Of a DNA stretch of 64,000 nt, positions 1-8,757 are shown piece after piece. Origin of the DNA: Bog-473 sp963726135 (GTDB taxonomy: Bacteria; Actinomycetota; Acidimicrobiia; Acidimicrobiales; RAAP-2); the NCBI GenBank assembly GCA_963726135.1, contig CAVSBE010000003.1:124001-188000 (forward strand), read 5' to 3'. Both the position numbers and the translations under genes were made by a program. The notes beneath the pieces were generated by a model. It did no database searches. It worked only from the letters and a program-made list of their open reading frames with translations, and was not told the origin of the DNA. Positions within the stretch are counted from its first letter, which is position 1. Every line of letters starts with the position of its first letter.

Positions 1-577
1 GGGTCTAGGACGGCCGTTCATCGCTGGCAGCGGTCTCGAATTGAAGATGAACTGCACGAGTTCGGTAGCCGGGTTGAGTCCCATGGTTGACCGCTTGATC
101 ATCGGCGACGATGGCGGGCGGGCTCCCGCGTGCCGGTTCAGTACGGGGCCGGGCTCTGCGCCTTATGCAGCTAGGGGCCGAGCCTTCACGTCCAGAACCC
201 CTATCCCCGTACGGCACCTTGCGGATACCCATCCTGGTGTCCGAGATCGCCGGAAGACGAGTGTCCGGGTAGTCCATGCGAGCGACGAAACTGGCTCTTC
301 ACCCACACTCGGGCAGAGCCGACAATGAATCCGTGAGCGGAGCTGGTGGCGGAATGCCTTCGGAGGGGCGGGATGACATGGATGGCTCCAAGCTGATTGA
401 TCTCGATGCTCTGGCTCAACTCGGGCTCCAAGTGAACACCGTGACCGGAATGCCTGACGCAGTCCGGCCCCAGAGCTCATTCTCGACGGATGACCGTTTT
501 GGGCCCGGTAGCTCACCAGCAGACACCAACAGTCTCGCTGAGCTCAGCGTTGTGGATGACGAAGGCGAGAGATCCGC
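1..577. other. No convincing gene
   Basis: This stretch holds only short overlapping open frames on both strands, without a recognisable motif, a clear ribosome binding site or actinobacterial codon bias. A short plus-strand frame with an ATG near 378 runs to 581, but I do not recognise its product. It may be degraded sequence beside the left edge of the window. Confidence 0.5.
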
Positions 578-1537
578 TTAGCGATCGGACTCCAATCGGC
601 GAGGCTCAGAACGACGTTTGGTGATGAAGCGGTGGATGGCCTCGTTGGCGTGGTCCTGAAACGACGGGTTGGCCAGATCGGGGAAGATGTCCGCTTGGTT
701 GACCAAGGGACCCTTAAGCGTGTTGGCCGCGCTGGCGTAGAACACGCCGCTAGACAGGGTCGGGTCGGTGACGCCGTCGACCAGTCGCTTCGCGCCCACG
801 TCAAGTTTGTGGGCGATACCCAGGTAGGGCATGACGTATTTGGCAGCTATACGTAGCGGTAGCTTGAGGTCGTTGGGGGCTTGGGTGCCGGTGGTGTTCC
901 CGGGGCTCACGGTGATGAATCGGCGGTCGGGGTATTGGCGGGCCAGGTAGGCCATCCACAGGGCCCCGATGTACTTGACCTGCCCGAAAGCTAGGTTGGG
1001 GTCAGCTTTTCTGCCGGCGAAGTAGCTGCCGTCGATGACGGTAGCGAGTTCATCGGCGGAGGTTGAGACGAAGGATGGCCGTTTCATCCGCAACTTCGGA
1101 ACTCCCCTGGCTGCTTCACTTCCGGCGAAGACCGCCACCTCGCCAAGTCGGTCCTCGGTCAGGAGCCCTTCGAGGAGAACGACGTGACCAAGAACGTTCG
1201 TCGCGAACAAGTTAGTGACCCCGTCAGCAGTCAAGTCCATCGAATTGCCGCCGATTCGACCAGCGTTCATGACCAGCGCGTCGAGGGATCCGTTGATGGC
1301 CGCAAGGCCGGCGCGGACCGAACCCAGATCGGCGACGTCCATGAGAATGATGTCAAAGATGTGCCGGCCGGTCACGGCTTCGAGTTCGGCCTTTGCCGCC
1401 GTCGCCCGATCTTGGTTCCGGCACGCCAGGTAGATGCGGGCGATCTCGGGACGTAACGCCAGTTGCCGGGCCACGTCCTTGCCGATCCCGGCGTTGGCGC
1501 CCGTGATCAGCACGGTCTTTCCTGGGAGTGTGCTCAT
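578..1537 (-). CDS. SDR-family NAD(P)-dependent oxidoreductase, catalytic Tyr replaced
   Basis: A 319-residue short-chain dehydrogenase with a Rossmann fold. The cofactor motif TGANAGIG is at residues 12-19 and the MNAG motif at about 90-93, with a Ser at 140 where the catalytic serine sits. The usual YxxxK reads FGQVK (F184, K188), so the catalytic Tyr appears to be Phe. The length and the long C-terminal region resemble the retinol-dehydrogenase-like or protochlorophyllide-reductase-like SDRs. The substrate cannot be told. It lies 135 bp downstream of a second SDR on the same strand and may be co-transcribed with it under the divergent TetR. Confidence 0.85.
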   Translation of the reverse strand: MSTLPGKTVLITGANAGIGKDVARQLALRPEIARIYLACRNQDRATAAKAELEAVTGRHIFDIILMDVADLGSVRAGLAAINGSLDALVMNAGRIGGNSMDLTADGVTNLFATNVLGHVVLLEGLLTEDRLGEVAVFAGSEAARGVPKLRMKRPSFVSTSADELATVIDGSYFAGRKADPNLAFGQVKYIGALWMAYLARQYPDRRFITVSPGNTTGTQAPNDLKLPLRIAAKYVMPYLGIAHKLDVGAKRLVDGVTDPTLSSGVFYASAANTLKGPLVNQADIFPDLANPSFQDHANEAIHRFITKRRSEPRRLESDR

Positions 1538-1672
1538 TGGTATTCCCTCTCGTTTTCTGTGGGCCTAGTCAGGCAGGACAGCTCTTGTCGGGTTGCGTCC
1601 ACCGGTTCTCCCCGGGTTGCTATAGACCCGTAGCGGGTCGACGAGCACTTGGGCACCGGGTGGGATCTGGAG

Positions 1673-2422
1673 TTATGTCGCGACCCGGCCTCCGTCGACC
1701 GCAAGAGTGACGCCGTGGACGAAGCTGGCATCATCACTGGCGAGGAAGACGATCGCCGCAGCAAGTTCCTCGGGCTGAGCTACGCGACCTGCTGGTGCTA
1801 GTGCTGCGAGCTGATTCACCATCTCGTCGGGGACACCTTCCATCATCGGGGTGCGCGTCGGACCGGGAGCAACGGCGTTGACCCGAACACCACGAGGGCC
1901 GTATTCGGCGGCCCAGGCCTTCGTCAACAGTTCGAGAGCCGCTCGGCTGGCGCCATACAGAGCCATGCCGGCCTGTCCGAAGCTCGCGACCATCGTGGAG
2001 ACGTTGACGATCGAACCCCATCCGCGTTCGGCCATGGCTGGCGCCAGTGACGCGACGAGGAAGAACGGAACCTTGACGTTCAGTGCAAAGGTCTCGTCGA
2101 ACTCTGCTTCGGTGGCTGCGTTGCTTGGTCCGAGCAAGGCGACGCCAGCGTTGTTGATGAGGATGTCGACGTGACCGTCGCCTGCCTCAGTGGCCCACTC
2201 GACCAGGTCCTGGGCTGATTCGACATCGCTCAACGTGGTGAGCCGGAACGTCGCGCTACCTCCGCTGCCTTCGATCTCCGCGACCACGTCTTTGGCTCGT
2301 TGTTCGTTGCGTCCGACTACCAGTACGTGAGCGCCGCGGGCGGCCAAGGCGATGGCCGTAGCCTTGCCGATCCCGCTCGTCGAGCCCGTTACCAGCGCTG
2401 TCTTGTCCTTTAGGTCAGTCAT
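1673..2422 (-). CDS. SDR-family oxidoreductase (FabG-like)
   Basis: A 249-residue classical SDR. The frame stays open far upstream, but the protein begins at the ATG at 2422 (MTDLKDKTALVTG). It has TGSTSGIG at residues 12-19, NNAG near residue 90, a serine in the NVST segment, YGASR in place of YxxxK (Arg replaces the usual Lys), and a C-terminal VHGVTLAVDGG typical of FabG-like enzymes. It probably oxidises or reduces a hydroxyl/keto group on an unknown substrate. It is divergent from a TetR gene with a dyad operator in the 96-bp gap, so it is the likely target of that repressor. Confidence 0.88.
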   Translation of the reverse strand: MTDLKDKTALVTGSTSGIGKATAIALAARGAHVLVVGRNEQRAKDVVAEIEGSGGSATFRLTTLSDVESAQDLVEWATEAGDGHVDILINNAGVALLGPSNAATEAEFDETFALNVKVPFFLVASLAPAMAERGWGSIVNVSTMVASFGQAGMALYGASRAALELLTKAWAAEYGPRGVRVNAVAPGPTRTPMMEGVPDEMVNQLAALAPAGRVAQPEELAAAIVFLASDDASFVHGVTLAVDGGRVAT

Positions 2423-2468
2423 GCGATGTGTCGCCCTCTCGCTCCAAATTGGGTTGTGCGACTCATTC

Positions 2469-2492
2469 TGACAGCCCGGTACTGGGTTGTCA
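2469..2492. promoter_or_regulatory. Candidate TetR operator (24-bp imperfect palindrome)
   Basis: The core ACAGCCCGGTACTGGGTTGT (2471-2490) is flanked by TG and CA. 20 of 24 positions are symmetrical about the central GTAC. It lies between the SDR start (2422) and the TetR start (2519), where an autoregulatory repressor site would be expected. Binding is inferred. Confidence 0.5.
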
Positions 2493-2518
2493 AACTCAAA
2501 ACCCTGTAACATTGGTGC

Positions 2519-3124
2519 ATGGTCAACGAGGCAAGTGACCGGCCGAAGCTCACCCCCAAGGGAGCACGCACCCGGGCACGAATAGTGGAGGAGGCCGCCG
2601 CCCTGATCCATGAACGCGGGGTCGCGGGCACCACCTTGGAAGACGTCAAGGTGGCGGCGGAAGTCAGCGGCTCTCAGATGTACCACTACTTTCCCGACAA
2701 GAACGAACTCGTGCAGGCGGTCATCGACTACCAGGCCGAGACCATCGTCAATCGCCAGCGGCACGCGCTCAGCAGCGCGAACGGAGTCGAAGCCTGGCGG
2801 AACATGGTGATCACCGCAGCGAAGCGCACCAAAGCAAAGGGGGGCTGCCAACTTGGCTCGCTCGTTGGTCAACTCGCCGAGAGTGACCCCGAGGCCCGAG
2901 CGCTCATCGCGGCAGGGTTCGATCAGTGGGCAGCCGCCATCGGCGATGGGCTGAGATCCCTTCATGCCGACGGGAAGCTCCCGTCGGACATCGACCCGGA
3001 CGACCTCGCCACTACTCTGCTCGCCACGCTCCAAGGGGGACTTCTACTCGCCCAGGTACAGCAGAGTCCCCGTCCGTTCGAAACTGCGATCGACACCCTT
3101 CTCGCCCTTACCATCGGCAGATGA
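2519..3124 (+). CDS. TetR/AcrR-family regulator (LmrA/YxaF-like)
   Basis: A 201-residue one-component repressor. The N-terminal HTH covers residues 15-60 (TRARIVEEAAALIHERG, then TTLEDVKVAAEVSGSQMYHYFPDK). The C-terminal ligand domain carries the GCQLGSLVGQLAE segment seen in the LmrA/YxaF branch. It is divergent from the SDR gene and probably represses it, and itself, through the palindrome at 2469-2492. The inducer is unknown. Confidence 0.88.
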   Translation: MVNEASDRPKLTPKGARTRARIVEEAAALIHERGVAGTTLEDVKVAAEVSGSQMYHYFPDKNELVQAVIDYQAETIVNRQRHALSSANGVEAWRNMVITAAKRTKAKGGCQLGSLVGQLAESDPEARALIAAGFDQWAAAIGDGLRSLHADGKLPSDIDPDDLATTLLATLQGGLLLAQVQQSPRPFETAIDTLLALTIGR

Positions 3125-3314
3125 GCCCGAGCCGGGTTCGTTCACAGCCATCGCCGAATGCGGCTCACGGCACTTGGACGGCGCACGTGCATCCACACGA
3201 TGCTCTTGCGGACCCGCGGCCATTCGGGATGCAGGACACATCGCTCCGCCCAGTGGGTTGCTCCGGGCTGGCTTTCCGTGAGCTCATTCAGCCCACCCTG
3301 ACTGCTCGTGCCTT

Positions 3315-3665
3315 TTGGACGTGGACCGGCATCGTCAAGATGAACGGAAATTCGTGACTGCTCCTCGCGTAGGGGAGACGTTCCACCTCGACCTCGACGG
3401 GACGGCAATTGCCGGCCGCTACATCGAAGTAGATGCCCCGCACCGCATGCTCCTTAGATGGGACCGTCAAGGAACCGATACAGCGACGCCGACACCTACA
3501 TTCATTGAGATCACACTCACCCCGACAGGTGACGGCACAAATGTGAGGGTGCAATTCTCCGGCCTAAGTGCGGAGGATGCCGCTTTCTATCCGCAACTCT
3601 GGGCGCGTCACCTTGACCGGATCGCAGCTGTCTTGGCTAGCGCCGAACCCGCACACGGCAACTGA
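3315..3665 (+). pseudogene. SRPBCC (AHSA1-like) domain fragment, N-terminus missing
   Basis: About 116 residues from a TTG codon, in a frame open from 3282. The part from VGETFHL to DRIAAVL matches the middle and end of the START-like SRPBCC/AHSA1 fold, including a GRYIEVDAPHRMLLRW strand pair and a C-terminal helix with WARHLDRI. The first strand and helix of the fold (usually about 40 residues ending in a W-W motif) are absent, so this is either a truncated gene or one whose 5' part was lost by a frameshift. Confidence 0.45.
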
Positions 3666-3902
3666 GTCTGGAACCGCCTGCTCTGACTCCGATCCCCATC
3701 TCCACCACTGGAGTCGCGACGTGACCGGAGCAGACGGCACTAAGGGCCCTGACAGCAAAAAGGTCGCACCACGCGGACCAATCAAAACCTCGGCGATCAC
3801 GGCCACCGTCAGCAGCAGATTCCAAGCCACCAGGAGTGCCACGATTGCGGTCCGCCGAGCCCGAGCGGCCGAAGACCACTCGACATAGCCGACAGTCCGC
3901 AA
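3564..3902 (-). CDS. Hypothetical single-pass membrane protein
   Basis: A 112-residue frame with a basic N-terminus (ARARRTA), one strong hydrophobic helix at about residues 17-40 and a polar C-terminus containing two Cys (CGFGASQDSC). Its 3' end overlaps the 3' end of the SRPBCC fragment on the other strand by about 100 bp, which weakens the case. No family recognised. Confidence 0.3.
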   Translation of the reverse strand: MRTVGYVEWSSAARARRTAIVALLVAWNLLLTVAVIAEVLIGPRGATFLLSGPLVPSAPVTSRLQWWRWGSESEQAVPDSVAVCGFGASQDSCDPVKVTRPELRIESGILRT

Positions 3903-4064
3903 CTGCTGGTTACCGAGCGGGGACGCTCCTTCCCCGCCTAGAGCCCGGAAGTGCCATTTGTGGGCAGGGGCAGAGACGTAACGCCTGCCGAAACGGTCGG
4001 TTGTGACCCAAGTGGGGGCAGCCAGGCCGCCAGGTCTTCGGCGGCGATCTCATAGAGTGGCGTC

Positions 4065-4532
4065 GTGAATGAGATCCGGCCAGTTATAGCTCCAACGGTG
4101 CAGGGACGCTCGACCCGAGGCCTGTGGGCCAAGACCAGCGCAGGAGTACTCGGGCTGGCCTTTGCTGCGCTGCTCGTATCCGCTTGCGGGAGCAGCGCTC
4201 CGACGGCGGCGCAGCAGGTTTGCAATGACCGCTCTAATCTCAAAAACGCCGTGTCCACCGTCGTCAGCGACGTGCGCTCGGGCGACTTCTCCAAGGCCAA
4301 GGAGAATGTGTCGGCCGTCACCGAGGCCTTCGACAACTTGCTGAAATCCGCCCAGCAGCTTTCCTCCGAGCAGTCCAAGTTACTCAGTCCTCAAATAGAT
4401 CAACTCAAGAACACGGTCTCAGGACTGAAGGACTCGTCGTCACTGAGCGACTTGCTCAATGGCATCGACTCTGCTCGGACGCAGGTGCAGTCGATCAGTC
4501 AACAGATCGGCGACTCGCTGAACTGCTCGTGA
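4065..4532 (+). CDS. Putative lipoprotein, coiled-coil
   Basis: A 155-residue protein from a GTG start. A basic N-region is followed by a hydrophobic stretch (residues 26-40) and a lipobox LVSAC with the Cys at about 41, so it should be lipidated and anchored outside the membrane. The mature part is helical and polar (NLKNAVSTVVSDVRSGDF, then repeated heptad-like Q/L/S segments) and includes Cys53 and the penultimate Cys, which may form a disulfide. No enzymatic motif is seen. Confidence 0.7.
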   Translation: MNEIRPVIAPTVQGRSTRGLWAKTSAGVLGLAFAALLVSACGSSAPTAAQQVCNDRSNLKNAVSTVVSDVRSGDFSKAKENVSAVTEAFDNLLKSAQQLSSEQSKLLSPQIDQLKNTVSGLKDSSSLSDLLNGIDSARTQVQSISQQIGDSLNCS

Positions 4533-4706
4533 CGCACGGACGGTGCCAGCTGTCCGCTTCGACAACAGGGCTTGCGGGTCCATCCTGACTCCGTGGGTTG
4601 GGTGACGACTTGCCATCTTCTACATTGCTGCACGCAAATGGAACCAGGCGCTACTACGGTGCGTCAACAAACGGATTTGGCGATTGCGAGAGATCGGAGA
4701 CTGGTG

Positions 4707-5156
4707 ATGACCTCGAAAACTGATTTCACCCCTGAGGAATGGCATCTCATTCTGGAGGCGCCACCGAGTGCTGGAATGATCGTGGTCACTGCCCAGCGAG
4801 GCGGCTCATTTCGAGAGACGATCGCCATGGCCAAGGCCTATGCCGAGGCACGCCAACAACACGGAAAGAGCGAACTTCTGGATGACATAGTGGCGGCGAA
4901 ACCAGAGCGGGATCACACGCACTATCACTCTTACGAAGAGCTCAAACAACAGGGACTACAACATTTACGTGAGTCGGTCGGGCTCTTGAAGACCAAGGCC
5001 ACACCAGAAGAGATCGAGGAATATCGACGGTTCATCATCACGTTGTCTCAGAAGGTCGCAGCGGTTCATCGAGAGCATGGTCAAGGCGTGAGCGAGGCCG
5101 AGCAAGCAGCAATCAACGACATCTCGGAAGCCTTGAACGCAGTCCCCTCCCAATAA
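4707..5156 (+). CDS. Conserved hypothetical protein, all-helical
   Basis: A 149-residue protein. The frame is open upstream, but the ATG at 4707 sits behind a GGAG-type site and matches where the family alignment begins (FTPEEWHLILEAPP). Landmarks are an APPSAGMIVVTAQRGG segment, RETIAMAKAYAEARQQHG, a HYHSYEEL motif at about residue 73, and a C-terminal long helix with VSEAEQAAI. I recognise it as a widespread actinobacterial protein of unknown role that resembles the TerB-like helical fold, but I cannot assign a function. Confidence 0.7.
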   Translation: MTSKTDFTPEEWHLILEAPPSAGMIVVTAQRGGSFRETIAMAKAYAEARQQHGKSELLDDIVAAKPERDHTHYHSYEELKQQGLQHLRESVGLLKTKATPEEIEEYRRFIITLSQKVAAVHREHGQGVSEAEQAAINDISEALNAVPSQ

Positions 5157-5380
5157 CGGTCGTTTTTGACCCGTCCCGGGGCTACCACACAGCCTGGCCC
5201 CGAGCTGGTGTGCGGCGCACCGTGAGATCCATTGACCGTCCGGTATTCGGTGAGAGTCATTTGGTTCGTGGGCCTTAGGTCCGAAGCTCTTCGAGGGCCT
5301 CAGCTACCGCCAAAGACATAGCGGCGTCGATCAGACGTTGCCCCGTTCGCTGTTGAAGTTCAGCGGTGGCCACAGAGTGT

Positions 5381-5662
5381 TCAGGCTGCTGCCTGATCGT
5401 ACTCTTCGGGTCTAACAACGGCCGGTGTGACTTCGCGTCGGAGGGCGTCAACCAGCTTGACCATGTCCTTGTGACCGCGGACTCGCCGGAAGGAGCGCTC
5501 GGCCTCGAGCATGCCGGGCAAGCCCAACTGGGACCTACTCGACACGATCACACCCCGCTGAGATCCGAGGAGCCCCTTTGGCGTCAGCGAGTCGGCGTAG
5601 TGCGACGTCATTACGGGCGACATGTTCATGGGCTTCCGAGTGTCCCGAGAACGAAGGCCCAC
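5381..5662 (-). pseudogene. Possible IS256/Mutator transposase C-terminal remnant
   Basis: About 93 residues whose middle (GMLEAERSFRRVRGHKDM, then KLVDALRRE) resembles the extreme C-terminus of IS256-family transposases. No DDE core is present and no terminal repeats were recognised, so at most it is a relic of an insertion. The match is short and from memory. Confidence 0.35.
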
Positions 5663-5687
5663 GATTAGCAGAGCCGTTTCGACCAGT

Positions 5688-7844
5688 TCAGGCCGGAGGA
5701 ATCCCGGTATCGACTCCGGGGAAGCACTCTCCCGACAATGGGTTTACATAAGCAGAAACAACAGTCCCCAATTCGTCCCTTGTCAGATTCGGATACGGAT
5801 AGGCCGTATACGAGGTCTGTCCTGGAAGGTTGCGAGTGTGGCAGTCATCAGCGATCTGATGCCCACCGATACTCCAACCACCCGTATTGTTTGCCGGATT
5901 GGTAATTGCCTCGTCAAGTTCGTGGGAAACAGCGTAAGTAGCGAACTGCTCCGCCGATATTGGGAGGGGGGCGGACTCGTTTAGATCCGTGGAACAATTG
6001 TGGTTATAGTCTTCGAGATACACATTCGCAACCTGGAATGAGCCAAATATGCCGGTAGCGCCCCCGCCTGTCGGCCCGTTGGTCGAGGGATTCGCACAGC
6101 CATAGGTGTAAAGGTTCGGTGCATACAACAGCACGAACACTGTGTTACTGACGTCGCTCTGGCTTCCAATACCGAATCCCCCAGCGAATCCGTTGAGCGT
6201 GGTAACTAGCTTCTCTACAATCGTCTTTTGACGGGGCGGTCCTACCTTGATCAGTCCAGTGATGCTCCCCGGGCTTACCGGCCCAGCGAATATTGTTCCA
6301 TTGCTATATCGCTCCTGGACCCCCTGACCCACAAGTTGCGCAAGACCCACGTCATACCCATTGGGCGAAGAGTCGCTGTAGTCTTTCTGAATCAACGCAT
6401 TGAGGCCCGCCATGATGTACGAGGCTTCGATCGAACAAGGAACCCCCTTGGTCTTAGGCGCCAAACTCAATTTGCACAGAGGAGGCTTAGCTGAGTTGTA
6501 GCTACTGCAAGCCGAAGGCAAGCTTCCACTAAGCAACCCGCACCACCAACTGCCGACTAGGACGAACGCCACATGAGGCTGATTCATCACCAGAGACCCT
6601 GCCCCGCTCAAAGTCTGAGGTGGAAACTGTGGCTCGACGGCGATCGATCCGGTGAACGATGCTGACTGAACCGGATTCGAGGAGTCAGTTACTGTAACCG
6701 TCACGGTTGAGGAACCAGCGGCGATGGGCACCCCAGACACTGCCGCATCTGGGCCACTGGTCGTTAGACCCGTACCTGTCGGTGGAATGCCGTTGGTAAT
6801 CGTCCACGAGTAGGGGCCATTGCCCCCACTGGCACTGATAACCCCATTGTACGCTTGGCCCACCTGTGCTGCGGGAAGCGAACTCGTAGAAATGGACAGG
6901 GGCGCTGGCGTGCTGGATCCGGTGTATGTGAGCTCATTTCCACTCGAGTCACCCGCCATACAAAACGAAGCGCTGGGACACGACACCCCCCACAGCGTGT
7001 TACCTGGATCCACCACGCTTCCCGTTGATCCCTGATATATCGAACTTCCCGCTGTGACCATGCACAACTGCCCCCCGATGGCAGTGCATGAGACCCCGAA
7101 TATGGGTGTTGGAGCGAAGTTAGGGATGCTTGACGATCCGAGGTAGAGAGTCCCGGAGATTCCTGTGGCCACGCAACCGAAGCTCATCCCTGCGGCGCAC
7201 GAGAGGCCGGTGATGGTATCTCCGTTCGTAATGGTCGTGGCCGGACCCCACGAGACTCCGTTGTACCGAGCCTCCTGACCGCCGTAATTTGCTGCGCCGC
7301 AGTCCAGCGAGCTTATGCAGGAGATGAAATCGACACCACTGAGCGGGGAGGTCACCTCGGACCACGTCGATCCGTTGAATGTATCGACGTTGCTGCTACC
7401 GGACCCCCCTACCATGCAGAAACTGGTGGTCGGGCATGACACCGCACCAAGGCCTGCGCCGCCCGTGGTCGGGGTGGGGTTCCAACTTGAACCATTCCAC
7501 TGATATGGCTGGTTCGAGTTCAGCGCGTCTGCGATACAAAACGAACTTGATGCGCAAGATACGTTGGCTACTTGACCACTAAAGAGGTTTGTCGACGTCC
7601 AGGTCGTGCCATCGAAGTGCAGGAGATTGCCATTGTTGTCGGCAGCCATACAGAATGTGCTCGACACACAGGAGACAAACGATATCGTATTGCTCCCGTC
7701 GATGTTGACGGGTGACGACCATCCATTGACCGAGGTGGAAGACCCGGCGGCTCCAACTGAAGCCGTCGACGTTGTGAGTAGAAGAACTACGACTCCGAGA
7801 ATAAGCGCCGGGACTTTACGAACCGTCAAGGTCTCCACCTCCAC
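5688..7844 (-). CDS. Secreted propeller / Ig-like / EXORDIUM-like protein
   Basis: A 718-residue exported protein. The signal peptide covers about residues 1-33 (VPALILGVVVLLL then A-rich). Residues 52-310 contain seven repeats, each with a Cys pair (59/65, 97/103, 137/143, 176/182, 216/224, 253/261, 289/295) followed by a G-x-x-W-type or small-residue turn, consistent with a seven-bladed propeller with one disulfide per blade. Residues 316-404 form an Ig-like (He_PIG) domain with GGNGPYSWTIT. Residues 420-708 resemble the plant EXORDIUM/phosphate-induced-protein fold, with SHELDEAITNP at 640-650 (HExxE) and a following QIADDC. It probably acts outside the cell; peptidase activity is not established. 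Its GC content is visibly lower than that of its neighbours, suggesting transfer. Confidence 0.8.
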   Translation of the reverse strand: MEVETLTVRKVPALILGVVVLLLTTSTASVGAAGSSTSVNGWSSPVNIDGSNTISFVSCVSSTFCMAADNNGNLLHFDGTTWTSTNLFSGQVANVSCASSSFCIADALNSNQPYQWNGSSWNPTPTTGGAGLGAVSCPTTSFCMVGGSGSSNVDTFNGSTWSEVTSPLSGVDFISCISSLDCGAANYGGQEARYNGVSWGPATTITNGDTITGLSCAAGMSFGCVATGISGTLYLGSSSIPNFAPTPIFGVSCTAIGGQLCMVTAGSSIYQGSTGSVVDPGNTLWGVSCPSASFCMAGDSSGNELTYTGSSTPAPLSISTSSLPAAQVGQAYNGVISASGGNGPYSWTITNGIPPTGTGLTTSGPDAAVSGVPIAAGSSTVTVTVTDSSNPVQSASFTGSIAVEPQFPPQTLSGAGSLVMNQPHVAFVLVGSWWCGLLSGSLPSACSSYNSAKPPLCKLSLAPKTKGVPCSIEASYIMAGLNALIQKDYSDSSPNGYDVGLAQLVGQGVQERYSNGTIFAGPVSPGSITGLIKVGPPRQKTIVEKLVTTLNGFAGGFGIGSQSDVSNTVFVLLYAPNLYTYGCANPSTNGPTGGGATGIFGSFQVANVYLEDYNHNCSTDLNESAPLPISAEQFATYAVSHELDEAITNPANNTGGWSIGGHQIADDCHTRNLPGQTSYTAYPYPNLTRDELGTVVSAYVNPLSGECFPGVDTGIPPA

Positions 7845-7884
7845 TGACGGCGAGCAGCGACGCTATGACGATCCACCGCCAAGA

Positions 7885-8487
7885 TCAGGGTAATCCGATC
7901 CGTCCTTCTTGGCAACCGGCCCATCCGACCGAAGCGGTTCCGCCTGCAAGCAGTTTTCTATACACCGGATGCCGGAATGGAGCTTGTCCCGAACATTGTT
8001 GAAGTAAGGCGGTGGTCCCCCGCCTGTGACCTGCCAGCTGGTAGGGAATCGGGCGTCCACCAAGACAACCCAAACAGGAAGGGGACCACCGTGAAGAAGA
8101 AGGTAGCTGTTGTGAGCGTCGCCGACGTGCGGGTTCCATTCCTTTGAGGCCATCCCATGAGCCGGAGGCATCACCTATCGGAGCGATCTCCCAACCGAGA
8201 AGGTCTAGCGGGTAGTAGTTCTTGGCATACTGACAGCAGGAACGGGCCGTCACCAGATTCTCTTCAACATCGTTACTGCCGTTGGTTGCCCAGGCCACTA
8301 CGTGCTCAAGACTCGCCGTGTGAGTGCACAAAACCGAGGTTCCAGTTTGGGTGGTAGGGAAGTTCCTCCGGAAGGGCAGTCGAGAGTCGGTAGAGAGCAG
8401 TCGAAGTACGCCGTCATCAATCGTGCGCCGTCCGCAGTGCACATAGCGGCATATGTAACCGTCCCTCTTGAAGACGGCCAGCCTCAC
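7885..8487 (-). CDS. HNH endonuclease-like protein, C-terminus degenerate
   Basis: A 200-residue frame from GTG. The N-terminal 115 residues match a common actinobacterial HNH family: RLAVFKRDGYICRYVHCGRRT, then SLEHVVAWATNGSNDVEENLVTA and CCQYAKNYYPLDLLGW. The usual CxxC metal pair is spaced C13-x3-C17 because of an extra V-H. After WDGLKGM the sequence becomes arginine/serine-rich and unlike the family, and other frames are open there, so a frameshift near 8150 is possible. The start overlaps the stop of the upstream 74-residue gene (GTGA), indicating translational coupling. Confidence 0.6.
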   Translation of the reverse strand: MRLAVFKRDGYICRYVHCGRRTIDDGVLRLLSTDSRLPFRRNFPTTQTGTSVLCTHTASLEHVVAWATNGSNDVEENLVTARSCCQYAKNYYPLDLLGWEIAPIGDASGSWDGLKGMEPARRRRSQQLPSSSRWSPSCLGCLGGRPIPYQLAGHRRGTTALLQQCSGQAPFRHPVYRKLLAGGTASVGWAGCQEGRIGLP

Positions 8488-8708
8488 GACTGACCGGGAT
8501 TGCGACCCCGCTGCGAACGGGTCTCAGGGGCGACCCAGCCCCTCTCTGCGAGTCGGTCTCGCACTCGTCGATACGCTTCGCTTCGCTCTTCTTCGAGTCT
8601 CTCCGTGTTGATCTGCTTCAACGTGGCTCGGGCTGCGACCAGATCATCCGAGATCACGAAGAGCGCAGCCTCACGGACGAGATCCACCGGGTCCATAGAA
8701 GTGTTCAC
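8484..8708 (-). CDS. Small helical protein coupled to the HNH gene
   Basis: A 74-residue acidic/basic helical protein (DPVDLVREAALFVISDDL, then RLEEERSEAYRRVRDRLAERGWV). Its stop overlaps the HNH start by 4 nt, so the two are almost certainly one transcript. No family recognised. The arrangement is compatible with a partner or adaptor of the nuclease, but nothing in the sequence proves it. Confidence 0.55.
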   Translation of the reverse strand: MNTSMDPVDLVREAALFVISDDLVAARATLKQINTERLEEERSEAYRRVRDRLAERGWVAPETRSQRGRNPGQS

Positions 8709-8757
8709 TGACGGCAGAATAGTTTTGGAGACAAAGACTGTTTAATCTGACGTCTCA

